Part shown: piece after piece, positions 7,504 through 14,959 of the stretch | Position numbering within the stretch: the first letter of the stretch is position 1 | Layout of the letters: every line of letters begins with the position of its first letter | Assembly: GCA_002346525.1 (NCBI GenBank) | Contig: DDZY01000016.1 | Location: forward strand, 1 to 23,717 | Length of the DNA stretch: 23,717 nt | Direction of reading: 5' to 3' | Origin: Proteobacteria bacterium UBA2996 | Lineage (GTDB): Bacteria > Pseudomonadota > Gammaproteobacteria > Arenicellales > UBA868 | Program-made: the position numbers and the translations under genes | The notes under the pieces: model-generated | Told to the model about the DNA's origin: nothing | Databases searched by the model: none | The model's input: the letters and a program-made list of their open reading frames with translations, nothing else

Positions 7504-7528
7504 ATCGTTTATTATTATCATTTTAATC
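7491..7528. promoter_or_regulatory. Candidate tetrameric OxyR operator (four half-sites at 11-base steps)
   Basis: Four AT-rich half-sites start at 7491 (GATTA), 7502 (TAATC), 7513 (TATTA) and 7524 (TAATC). Each is exactly 11 bases after the last, and they form two dyads 22 bases apart. The E. coli OxyR consensus ATAG-N7-CTAT-N7-ATAG-N7-CTAT has the same geometry, and here the tetrads read ATTA-N7-AATC-N7-ATTA-N7-AATC. The site lies between rubrerythrin and oxyR, overlaps candidate promoters of both, and ends 19 bases before the oxyR start. The geometry is seen directly; binding by the adjacent OxyR is inferred. Confidence 0.65.
7500..7505 (+). promoter_or_regulatory. Candidate oxyR -10 element
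   Basis: A perfect TATAAT hexamer lies 42 bases upstream of the oxyR ATG, giving a start near 7512 and a short leader. No good -35 is seen 17 bases upstream. The hexamer lies within the first dyad of the proposed operator, so OxyR binding there would block RNA polymerase, which fits the autorepression known for OxyR. Confidence 0.4.
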
Positions 7529-7547
7529 GGTCTAGTCTATTGTCAAG

Positions 7548-8456
7548 ATGAACTTCCGGGACCTTGAATACCTTGTTGCTGTCAGCGAAACCTTGCACTT
7601 TGGACAGGCCGCCCAGCGCTGTTTTGTCAGCCAGCCCACGCTTTCCGGGCAGATCCACAAACTGGAGGAAGAACTCGGTGCCACCCTTTTCGAGCGGACC
7701 AACCGCAGCGTCCATATCACGGCAATCGGTCAAAAGATCGTTGGGCATGCCCGACAGATTCTGGAACAGGCCGAAGTCATCCGCAGTCTGGGAAGCGATC
7801 AGAATGACTTGCTGACAGGACCCCTTCGGATCGGTGCGATTCATACGCTCAGTCCTTATCTGGTGCCGCTTTTTCTGCTGGAACTGCAACAACAGCATTC
7901 AGAGCTCTCGCTAGAACTTACTGAAGCAACAACAGATCAACTGATTGCAAAGTTACGTGACCATCAACTGGATGGCGCCCTGCTGGCCACATCCCCGCCG
8001 GGCGAGGACCTGGAAGAGATCCAACTATTCAAAGAACCTTTCTGGCTCGCCCATCCACGGGACCATCATTTCTACAACAAGGATGAAGTATCACTTTCCG
8101 ATCTCAAGGATGAAAAAGTGCTTCTGTTGTCTGAGGAGCATTGTCTGTCGGAACAGATCATCAGTGCCTGCAGGATCGACAGCCGGGATGCAGCAAATCC
8201 GCTGCCCCGGCTCAACGCCTCCAGCCTCGAAACACTCGTACAACTCGTGGGCATGGGTCTTGGCATCACGCTAGTCCCAGCGCTTTCAGTCCACGGCGGA
8301 CGCCTCGCCACCGATAAGGTGATTCTGCGGGAAGTCAGTATTCCTCAAGCCGTCCGCGAAGTGCGTCTTGTCTATCGGCGCACATTTCCAAGGGCCGCGG
8401 CGCTTGCAGTATTCTCCGAAATTATTGCCAAGGTACTCCCTAACACAGTACGCTGA
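7548..8456 (+). CDS. oxyR: LysR-type hydrogen peroxide sensor OxyR
   Basis: OxyR is a LysR-family activator that senses hydrogen peroxide by forming a disulfide and then turns on defence genes. The 302-residue protein opens with MNFRDLEYLVAVSETLHFGQ, close to the E. coli start, followed by the helix-turn-helix CFVSQPTLSGQIHKLEEELG (25-44) and an effector domain. Cys199 (EEHCLSEQ) and Cys208 (SACRID) fall exactly at the positions of the E. coli redox cysteines, followed by SLETLVQLVGMGLGITLVPA (226-245), which also follows E. coli OxyR. The start is fixed by homology; no clear Shine-Dalgarno is present. It is divergent from rubrerythrin over a gap with an OxyR-like operator, so rubrerythrin and its partners are probably its regulon. 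A different LysR regulator is very unlikely. Confidence 0.96.
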   Translation: MNFRDLEYLVAVSETLHFGQAAQRCFVSQPTLSGQIHKLEEELGATLFERTNRSVHITAIGQKIVGHARQILEQAEVIRSLGSDQNDLLTGPLRIGAIHTLSPYLVPLFLLELQQQHSELSLELTEATTDQLIAKLRDHQLDGALLATSPPGEDLEEIQLFKEPFWLAHPRDHHFYNKDEVSLSDLKDEKVLLLSEEHCLSEQIISACRIDSRDAANPLPRLNASSLETLVQLVGMGLGITLVPALSVHGGRLATDKVILREVSIPQAVREVRLVYRRTFPRAAALAVFSEIIAKVLPNTVR

Positions 8457-8506
8457 GCATAACGACATCATGGCCTGACCTTGAAGACACTTTTTGGATC
8501 ATTGAT

Positions 8507-9385
8507 ATGAACGATCACGCTGAACAACAGATTGCGCAATTGGACTTCTGGAAAGGCGCTGTTAGCCTGGAGCCCATCGGCGGCGGAATCACCAACCGCA
8601 ATTTCGTTGCCACCGACCAGGGCCAAAAGTATTTTGTCCGTATGGGTGACGATATTCCTCTGCACGGCGTTATGCGCTTTAACGAACTTGAGGCCAGTAT
8701 TGCAGCAGCCAAAGTGGGGCTCTCCCCCGACGTTGCCTATCACACCCCGGGGGTGCTGATCCTGGATTTCATCGAAGGAAAGACACTCTCTGAAACAGAC
8801 ATCAGGCAGGATGCTTATCTCGAGCAAATCGTTCCGATACTGCACACCTGTCACCGCGAACTGACCCAACAGATCCGGGGTCCGGCCCTTATCTTCTGGG
8901 TCTTTCATGTTATCCGCGATTACCTTGGAACACTCCAGGATGACGGCAGCCGCTTGAACGACATGCTGCCTGCGCTTCGGGAGAAGGGTGCTGCGCTGGA
9001 AAAGGCTGTCGGATCCGTGGATGTTGTCTACGGGCATAACGATCTTCTTGCCGCAAACTTTATTGATGATGGCAAACGCCTCTGGCTAATCGACTGGGAC
9101 TACGCCGGCTACAACAGTCCTCTTTTTGATCTGGCAAATCTGGCATCGAATAACGGACTTTCGCCGGACCAGGAGCGTTGGCTGCTGGACAATTATTTCA
9201 ACCCGGCCATACCGGATACCACCCGACAGGGTTTCGGCGCCATGAAGTGTGCGTCTTTGCTGAGAGAAACCCTGTGGAGTATGGTTTCCGAAATTCACTC
9301 CACGATCGATTTCGACTTCGTCGAATATACCCGTGAGAATCTTGAGCGCTTTGACCAGCAGTGGCAGATTTACCAGTCCTCATGA
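8507..9385 (+). CDS. Choline-kinase / aminoglycoside-phosphotransferase-like kinase
   Basis: A 292-residue protein of the phosphotransferase group that includes choline, ethanolamine and thiamine kinases and aminoglycoside phosphotransferases; these move the gamma-phosphate of ATP onto a small alcohol. It shows the glycine-rich N-lobe segment PIGGGITNRNF (23-33), the catalytic loop GHNDLLAANF (176-185, with Asp179 and Asn184), and the metal-binding IDWDYAG (195-201, Asp196 and Asp198). The catalytic loop and the DWDYAG motif favour the choline/ethanolamine-kinase branch over resistance enzymes. The substrate is not determined. It starts 50 bases after oxyR and is followed 53 bases later by an esterase gene, so the two may be co-transcribed, possibly by readthrough from oxyR. 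Confidence 0.88.
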   Translation: MNDHAEQQIAQLDFWKGAVSLEPIGGGITNRNFVATDQGQKYFVRMGDDIPLHGVMRFNELEASIAAAKVGLSPDVAYHTPGVLILDFIEGKTLSETDIRQDAYLEQIVPILHTCHRELTQQIRGPALIFWVFHVIRDYLGTLQDDGSRLNDMLPALREKGAALEKAVGSVDVVYGHNDLLAANFIDDGKRLWLIDWDYAGYNSPLFDLANLASNNGLSPDQERWLLDNYFNPAIPDTTRQGFGAMKCASLLRETLWSMVSEIHSTIDFDFVEYTRENLERFDQQWQIYQSS

Positions 9386-9438
9386 ACTTGATCATTATCC
9401 AAGCTGCCACGGATTTCCGAGATCACAGAAGATAGCCC

Positions 9439-10374
9439 ATGCAACTCGATCCTCAGATGATCAATGTCATCGAAAAGCGTGCAGCGCTCGCCATCGAAAC
9501 AGATGACCTCGCGGCACTCCCCATAGAAGAGATTCGCAAGGCCTATAACACGGAGCGCGCATTTTGGAACGAAATCAAGCCCCGGATGCACGAGGTATTG
9601 AACACAACCGTTGCCGGACCGGTCCGGGACATACCGGTCCGGATATACAGGCCCCTTGATTCAGATGACAGACCCACCCTGTTGTATCTTCATGGCGGCG
9701 GCTGGGTGGTCGGAAATCTCGATACGCACGACCGGGTGATGCGTCTACTGGCTGAATTTTCCGGCGCCTGTGTCGTTGGCGTCGATTATGTTCTCTCGCC
9801 TGAATACCAATTTCCCGTGGCGATCAACGAGGCGCAGGCAGTGCTCGACTGGCTAAAGATTCAAGGCCCAGATCACGGCCTCGATATTTCGAGACTGGCA
9901 ATCGGGGGGGATTCGGCGGGAGCCAACATGTCCGTCGCCGTGACCCAACTCTGCCACCAGCAAAGCCCCGGCCTCATTCAGTGCCTGCTACTCTATTACG
10001 GCGCCTACGGCCTAACCAATTCGGTATCCTGGGAGCAATACGGCAATGCCGAGTTCGAATTTACCCGTGAGGAAAAAGAGTTTTACGTGGCAAGCTACCT
10101 GGGCGAAGCCCAAAACAGAAATGATCCCCGCTTTAAAGTGCTGGACGGGGGTATCAGCTTGCTGCCCAGTGCGTTCATCGCAGCAGCCGAGTGTGACCCG
10201 CTGCAGGATGACTCGACAGCACTCTACGAGGCCATGCAAAAAGCAGGCCGGCCAGCGACGCTGAAGATCTATCCCGGGGTGCTGCACAGTTTCATTCACT
10301 ACAGCCGGATGCTGGATAAAGCTACCGAAGCGCTACGCGACGGAGCCATTGCGCTAAAAGAAACGCTTAGCTAA
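9439..10374 (+). CDS. Hormone-sensitive-lipase-type esterase (alpha/beta hydrolase fold-3)
   Basis: A 311-residue alpha/beta hydrolase of the HSL (family IV) esterases, which hydrolyse short-chain esters. The oxyanion-hole motif HGGGW is at 85-89, the nucleophile is Ser159 in GGDSAGAN, the acid is Asp253 in AECDPLQDD, and the base is His283 in GVLHSFIHYS. No secretion signal is visible. It follows the phosphotransferase gene on the same strand and ends 18 bases from the CitE-like gene stop, so the two transcription units converge tightly. A physiological substrate cannot be named; members of this family are often annotated as acetyl esterases or carboxylesterases. Confidence 0.9.
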   Translation: MQLDPQMINVIEKRAALAIETDDLAALPIEEIRKAYNTERAFWNEIKPRMHEVLNTTVAGPVRDIPVRIYRPLDSDDRPTLLYLHGGGWVVGNLDTHDRVMRLLAEFSGACVVGVDYVLSPEYQFPVAINEAQAVLDWLKIQGPDHGLDISRLAIGGDSAGANMSVAVTQLCHQQSPGLIQCLLLYYGAYGLTNSVSWEQYGNAEFEFTREEKEFYVASYLGEAQNRNDPRFKVLDGGISLLPSAFIAAAECDPLQDDSTALYEAMQKAGRPATLKIYPGVLHSFIHYSRMLDKATEALRDGAIALKETLS

Positions 10375-10392
10375 TAGCGTGGTCTTGGAATC

Positions 10393-11262
10393 CTAGACTC
10401 CCGCGCGATCTGCCACGGAGAGGATTCTCTGCATCTCCCGAACCACGGGCTTTTCAATCAGTTTTCCATCCACCACGACTAAGCCGGTGTTGGCTTCTTC
10501 AAAGGCCGTAACCACTTTACGTGCCCGGGCTACCTCCTCCGCAGAAGGCGTGAACACTTCATTCAGGTCAGCAACCTGTTTAGGATGAATAGCCCCCTTG
10601 CCGCTGAAGCCGAGATCTCTCGCCAGCTGGGCTTGGATCTTCATGCCCTCCACATCCTCAAGGTCCAGATATGGGACATCCACGGCATCGACACCGACGC
10701 TGGCAGCGGCGTGCACGACCCGGGATCGGGCATAGAGCAACGGCTCCCATGCGTTTTTGCATCGGAGGTCGGCAGCCATATCCACTCCACCAAAGAACAG
10801 CGCATCGATACGAGAACTGGACCGGGCGATGTCAAAAACCGCTTCGAGCCCTGCATTCATCTCAATAATGATATGAAGACGGGTATCGTGACCACACTCG
10901 GTCAGCAGATCATCCAGCCAAACCACTTCATCTGGAGAAACTACCTTAGGCAACATCAATGCCGGCGGCGGCGTATCTGTTGCGAGAATCGCCTGGACAT
11001 CATCAAGACCCACGGCCGAGCGAAGACAATTGATGCGGACAACACGCTCTACCCCGTCCTCGGCCTGCGGCTCGACAAAAAGCGCCAGGGTTTTTTCCCG
11101 CGCTTCGTCCTTGTCATGCGGCGCGATCCCGTCTTCAAGTTCGACACAAACAATATCCGCCCCGCTCGCCAAGGCTTTTGGATACAACTCTGGCCTTAAA
11201 CCGGGAGCAAAAATAAAACTTCTGCGGGGCTGAACCGACTTATTGTCTTCTTCGTTCATCAT
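10393..11262 (-). CDS. HpcH/HpaI-family CitE-like acyl-CoA lyase
   Basis: A 289-residue TIM-barrel protein of the CitE-like group, whose members cleave malyl-CoA, methylmalyl-CoA, citramalyl-CoA or citryl-CoA using Mg2+. The opening RRSFIFAPGLRPELYPKA (13-30) and ELEDGIAPHDKDEAR (41-55) are typical. Glu134 (IIIEMNAGLE) and Asp161 (GGVDMAADL) are the expected metal ligands, and SGKGAIHPKQ (220-229) is the family signature. Two ATGs are adjacent at the start. It is last in the order CoA-transferase, acyl-CoA dehydrogenase, lyase, with an 18-base gap to the dehydrogenase. In that context it probably splits a beta-hydroxyacyl-CoA into acetyl- or propionyl-CoA and an oxo acid. Malyl-, methylmalyl- and citramalyl-CoA cannot be told apart by eye. 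Confidence 0.88.
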   Translation of the reverse strand: MMNEEDNKSVQPRRSFIFAPGLRPELYPKALASGADIVCVELEDGIAPHDKDEAREKTLALFVEPQAEDGVERVVRINCLRSAVGLDDVQAILATDTPPPALMLPKVVSPDEVVWLDDLLTECGHDTRLHIIIEMNAGLEAVFDIARSSSRIDALFFGGVDMAADLRCKNAWEPLLYARSRVVHAAASVGVDAVDVPYLDLEDVEGMKIQAQLARDLGFSGKGAIHPKQVADLNEVFTPSAEEVARARKVVTAFEEANTGLVVVDGKLIEKPVVREMQRILSVADRAGV

Positions 11263-11280
11263 GGTATCTCGCAGGCGCTA

Positions 11281-12453
11281 TCAATACGACCGCGGCAGGC
11301 CAAGAACATGCTCGCCGAGGTAGCTCAGGATCAAATTGGTTGAGATGGGGGCCACCTGGTAAAGACGGGCCTCACGGAATTTGCGCTCGACGTCGTACTC
11401 CTCGGCAAAGCCGAATCCCCCGTGAGTCTGCACACACATCTCCGCCGCTGCCCATGATGCCTCTGCGCACAGCATCTTTGCGAGATTTGCTTCCTCGCCG
11501 GGATTCTCACCCGCGTCGTAGAGCCGAATGGCTTCGCGCAGCACCAGCTCTGCCGAGCGCATCTGGGCATAGGCTCTTGCAATCGGAAACTGGATGCCCT
11601 GGTTCTGACCGATGGGCCTGCCAAAAACGGAGCGCTCTGCGGCGTAGGCAGTGGCTTTCTGGATAAACCACTTGGCATCACCAATGCACTCGGCCGCGAT
11701 CAGAATGCGTTCTGCATTCATACCCGACAGGATGTAACGAAAGCCCCGCCCTTCTTCTCCGATCAGGTTTTCCGCCGGTACCTTCATGTCATCAAAAAAG
11801 ATTTCGGTAGTCGCGTGATTCATCATCGTACGGATCGGCCGGATGGTGAGTGAATCATCACCGGCTTCACGCATATCGACCAGCAGCACAGACAATCCGT
11901 CTGTTTTTTTCTGGCCCTGGTCTTTCGGCGTAGTGCGGCATAGCAGGATCATAAGATCCGAATACTCGGCCCGGGAGGTCCAGATTTTCTGACCGTTTAC
12001 CACATAATGATTGTCGACTCGTTCTGCCGTGGTACGAAGGGCCGTGGTATCGGTTCCGCTGGTCGGCTCGGTTACCCCAAAAGCCTGAAGACGCAGCTCA
12101 CCCCGGGCGATCGCCGGCAGGTACTTTTCCTTTTGCGCTTCGGAGCCGTGGCGCAGCAATGTGCCCATGGTGTACATCTGGGCGTGGCACGCCCCGGCGT
12201 TACTGCCTGAGCGGTGAATTTCCTCGAGAATCGCCGCGCCGGCTGAGAGCGGCAAACCCGAGCCTTCGTAGATTTCAGGGATCAACGCGCCCAGGAAGCC
12301 CGCCTCGGTCAGCGCCTTAACAAACTCACCGGGGTACGCCTGCTCACGGTCACACTTGCGCCAATACTCTCCCGGAAAATCCTCGCACAAGCGCGAGACG
12401 CTTTCGCGGATTTCAGGGTGGTCTAACTCGTAGGTGGGAGGTTTGATGCTCAT
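11281..12453 (-). CDS. Acyl-CoA dehydrogenase with isovaleryl-CoA-dehydrogenase-type catalytic Glu
   Basis: A 390-residue FAD flavoprotein of standard acyl-CoA dehydrogenase length that introduces an alpha-beta double bond into an acyl-CoA and passes electrons to ETF. The flavin segment AFGVTEPTSGTD (124-135) and the C-terminal signature THGGFGFAEEYDVER (343-357) are present. At the position of the medium-chain catalytic glutamate the sequence reads LYQVAPISTN, so Gln366 replaces Glu. A glutamate is found instead in SGMNAERILIA, as Glu248, the place of the base in isovaleryl-CoA dehydrogenase. That suggests a branched or otherwise unusual acyl group. It lies 27 bases after the CoA-transferase gene and 18 before the lyase gene. 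It is much shorter than DmdC-type dehydrogenases (about 580 residues). Confidence 0.93.
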   Translation of the reverse strand: MSIKPPTYELDHPEIRESVSRLCEDFPGEYWRKCDREQAYPGEFVKALTEAGFLGALIPEIYEGSGLPLSAGAAILEEIHRSGSNAGACHAQMYTMGTLLRHGSEAQKEKYLPAIARGELRLQAFGVTEPTSGTDTTALRTTAERVDNHYVVNGQKIWTSRAEYSDLMILLCRTTPKDQGQKKTDGLSVLLVDMREAGDDSLTIRPIRTMMNHATTEIFFDDMKVPAENLIGEEGRGFRYILSGMNAERILIAAECIGDAKWFIQKATAYAAERSVFGRPIGQNQGIQFPIARAYAQMRSAELVLREAIRLYDAGENPGEEANLAKMLCAEASWAAAEMCVQTHGGFGFAEEYDVERKFREARLYQVAPISTNLILSYLGEHVLGLPRSY

Positions 12454-12480
12454 AGGTATTCAGTTAGCGGGCGAATGCCG

Positions 12481-13605
12481 TTAATGCGAAAACTCGTTTC
12501 GAATAGACGAACCATGCTGATCCAATACCGGGACCATCGTGGGGCGGGCACCTTCGGTCACCACCGGCAGATCTGCCATGCTGACCTCTACGCCGTCAAA
12601 GTGGGCCACCTGATTTCGAATAAGCTCGTGGTTCGACAAATCCTCAACGGTACTGAGACGCCCGCTCGCAATTTGTGCCCCGTCCAGCAACGCAGTCATC
12701 TCGTCGATATCAAACCGGCCAAATACGGTGCTGATCATCTCGTCCATCACTTCGCGATGTCTGACGCGCTCGGTGTTATTGACGAAACGCGGATCCGGCC
12801 CCAACTCGGGCTGACCCAGTACGGCATCACAGAAAATACACCACTCGCGATCACTCTGGATGGCAATCAGTATCTGTCCCCCTCCCTTTACCGAATACGC
12901 CCCGTAAGGCGCAATCAAGGCATGGGTCAGGCCCATCCGCTCGGGCGCCCCGCCGAGATAACGGTGCGACAACAGGGGAAAGTTCATGAAATCTGCCATC
13001 ACATCGAACATGGCAATGGAAATATCAATGCCGGTGCCGGTACGCCCACGCTGGATAAGCGCCCTCAGGATCGAAGAGAACGCTGTCTGTCCGGTCGCAA
13101 TGTCACATATCGAAATACCAACCCGGGCGGGCTGTTCGCGGGTGCCGTTGACCGCACAGATACCACTTTCGGCCTGCACCAGAAAATCATAGGCTTTTTT
13201 GCGGGCGCCGGGCCCGGTGGATCCGTAACCGTTGATCTCACAGGTAATGAGTCCCGGATTGTGTTCACGCAAAGCATCGCCCCCAAAACCTCTGCGTGCC
13301 AAGGAGCCTGGAGCAAGGTTGTGCAAGAAGACATCCGCTTCTTTCAGCATTGACCGCAAAAGGGCTTCATCATCATCGATATTGAGATCAATGGCGACTG
13401 ACTCCTTGCCGCGATTCAGCCAGGAGAAGAACACGCTGTTGCCCTTGGCGCCGCGATCGTAGCCTCGCGCAAAATCTCCTTCCTTGCGCTCCACCTTGAT
13501 CACGCGGGCCCCGGCATCCGCCAGCATCAGTCCGCAGTATGGAGCGGCCACTGCCTGCTCCATAGAGACCACGAGCAACCCGGCAAGTTCCTGATGTAGA
13601 CCCAT
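12481..13605 (-). CDS. CaiB/BaiF family III CoA-transferase
   Basis: Family III CoA-transferases move CoA between carboxylic acids by way of an aspartyl-CoA anhydride. In this 374-residue protein the catalytic aspartate is Asp140 in AYDFLVQAESG, equivalent to Asp169 of formyl-CoA transferase. Other family blocks are ADAGARVIKVERKEGD (29-44), FFSWLNRGKESVAIDL (59-74) and NGYGSTGPG (125-133). The family is usually near 400 residues, so this is complete. It heads the three-gene set with the dehydrogenase and lyase, and presumably activates the acid those enzymes process. A 154-base gap separates it from the DmdA-like gene. The gap holds a 6-base stem (13718-13723 with 13735-13740) too weak to call a terminator, so it could be a continuation of that operon or a separate unit. 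Confidence 0.93.
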   Translation of the reverse strand: MGLHQELAGLLVVSMEQAVAAPYCGLMLADAGARVIKVERKEGDFARGYDRGAKGNSVFFSWLNRGKESVAIDLNIDDDEALLRSMLKEADVFLHNLAPGSLARRGFGGDALREHNPGLITCEINGYGSTGPGARKKAYDFLVQAESGICAVNGTREQPARVGISICDIATGQTAFSSILRALIQRGRTGTGIDISIAMFDVMADFMNFPLLSHRYLGGAPERMGLTHALIAPYGAYSVKGGGQILIAIQSDREWCIFCDAVLGQPELGPDPRFVNNTERVRHREVMDEMISTVFGRFDIDEMTALLDGAQIASGRLSTVEDLSNHELIRNQVAHFDGVEVSMADLPVVTEGARPTMVPVLDQHGSSIRNEFSH

Positions 13606-13759
13606 GCTGATTCCCAGACCGATAGAACGAAAAACCGAATCTACGGGATATCAGGGTAAAAAGCGATCAGGCACATCCCGCGGCATCACTCGCCACGACG
13701 GGGTTATACCTGCGTGGGGTCTATTGCGGCTTTTTAGACCAGACGGCTGAGGCCCGGTA

Positions 13760-14866
13760 CTAGTTCCAGAAGCCGGCACGGACCGTCGCATGGCGGTCAG
13801 CATCAGGAACCTTAGCTATCAGAACCGTACCAGCATCCCAATGCGAACTGTCAACCATGGCAATCGTCACGTTGGTATCGTAGTCCGGAGACCAGGTTGA
13901 GGACGAGATGTGCCCCACTACGTTGTTGCTATTGTCCTGAAGTGGCCAAGGGTGATAGATCGCCGGAACAGCGGGTCCCTCCAACTCAAGAGCCCGGATT
14001 TGCCTTGAAGGGGTGCTCAACCTGGAAAGCGCCGCATGACCCAAAAATCCTTCAACCGTATCCAGGTTGCAGTACTTGCCAAGGCCTGCCTCAAAAGGGG
14101 TATGCGCTGTGGTGATGTCGCTGCCAAACGACAGCAGGCCCGCCTCGATTCGCTCGATCAGGTTAGGACACCCGGCCCGAACATCGAGATCTTCCCCGGC
14201 AGCAAACAGGGTATCCCATACGGCTTCGCCATACTCACTGCCATCCAGATAGAGCTCAAAGCCGCCTTGGTGGGACCACCCTGAGCGGGCGATGATCATA
14301 TCTTGCCCCTGAAAGTTGATCGTCTTGTGTCTGAAAAACTTTGTGCTCACGATATCGTCACCAAATACCCGCGCGACCAGTTCATCAGCCCGCGGCCCCT
14401 GGATGGCTAACGGAGACACATCTGGCTCAAACACCTCGACATCAAGTTTTGCTGCCGCCGCAAGACCCTTGCAATAGAGCAGCATGTCGGAATCGGCCAG
14501 TGATAACCAAAAGCGGTTCTGGTTGAGCCGGATGGCCACCGGATCGTTCATCATGCGTCCGGCATCATCCACCATGGGCACGTAGTAGCACTGATCATCC
14601 TGCATGCGGGACATATCGCGCGGTGTTGTCATCTGCACCAAACGCAGTGCATCTGGCCCTATGATTTCAACCTGGCGCTCACAGGAAACATCCCAAACCT
14701 GAACTGCCGTTTTCAGATGACGGTAGTCCTCCTGAGGAGTCGTGAAATAAGATGCCAGCAGCATATGGTTGTAGACCGTATAGGCCTTGACACCCGCTGC
14801 GCTAACACGGCTCGAGAACGGTGTTTTACGTACCCGGATTGACGGTGTCAGGTAAGGCATCGACAT
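13760..14866 (-). CDS. DmdA-like tetrahydrofolate-dependent demethylase (GcvT/aminomethyltransferase family)
   Basis: A 368-residue protein of the aminomethyltransferase (GcvT) family, which transfer C1 groups to tetrahydrofolate. The N-terminus (TPFSSRV at 15-21, GVKAYTVYNHMLL at 25-37) and the run HLKTAVQVWDVSCERQVEI (50-68), CYYVPMVDDAGRMMNDPV (93-110) and FWLSLADSDMLLYCKGLA (119-136) follow SAR11-type DMSP demethylase DmdA closely as I recall it, as do RSGWSHQGGFELYL (194-207) and GCPNLIERIEAGLLSFGSD (232-250). The acidic IDD of glycine-cleavage T-proteins reads NDP (107-109), arguing against plain GcvT. DmdA methylates tetrahydrofolate from DMSP, leaving methylmercaptopropionate. The segment 251-266 looks less DmdA-like, so another sulfonium or N-methyl substrate is possible. 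It follows the HbpS-like gene by 93 bases. No strong Shine-Dalgarno is visible; an in-frame ATG two codons on is an alternative start. Confidence 0.82.
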   Translation of the reverse strand: MSMPYLTPSIRVRKTPFSSRVSAAGVKAYTVYNHMLLASYFTTPQEDYRHLKTAVQVWDVSCERQVEIIGPDALRLVQMTTPRDMSRMQDDQCYYVPMVDDAGRMMNDPVAIRLNQNRFWLSLADSDMLLYCKGLAAAAKLDVEVFEPDVSPLAIQGPRADELVARVFGDDIVSTKFFRHKTINFQGQDMIIARSGWSHQGGFELYLDGSEYGEAVWDTLFAAGEDLDVRAGCPNLIERIEAGLLSFGSDITTAHTPFEAGLGKYCNLDTVEGFLGHAALSRLSTPSRQIRALELEGPAVPAIYHPWPLQDNSNNVVGHISSSTWSPDYDTNVTIAMVDSSHWDAGTVLIAKVPDADRHATVRAGFWN

Positions 14867-14959
14867 GACTTTGGTTCTACTGGCAGTTTTTTTGGCGGCG
14901 GAATAATAGCCTAGTGCGCAGTCTTTGCAAGTGCAGTACGCTTCACACGCCGCGCGTCA

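Noticed and set aside
10585..11199. Open frame of 204 codons on the plus strand opposite the CitE-like gene
   Set aside because: Antisense to a well-supported lyase gene and without recognisable domains.
12475..13353. Long open frame (292 codons) on the plus strand opposite the CoA-transferase
   Set aside because: It is antisense to a clear family III CoA-transferase gene with all motifs, has no recognisable domain, and is a by-product of the GC-rich codon pattern.
13606..13759. Terminator or riboswitch in the gap between the DmdA-like and CoA-transferase genes
   Set aside because: Only a 6-base stem with an 11-base loop (13718-13740) and a 5-base stem were found, with no T-run. There is no recognisable riboswitch core, so neither was annotated.
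13760..14866. Glycine-cleavage T-protein (gcvT)
   Set aside because: No gcvH or gcvP is nearby, the IDD motif is NDP, and the N-terminal and central blocks look like DmdA.
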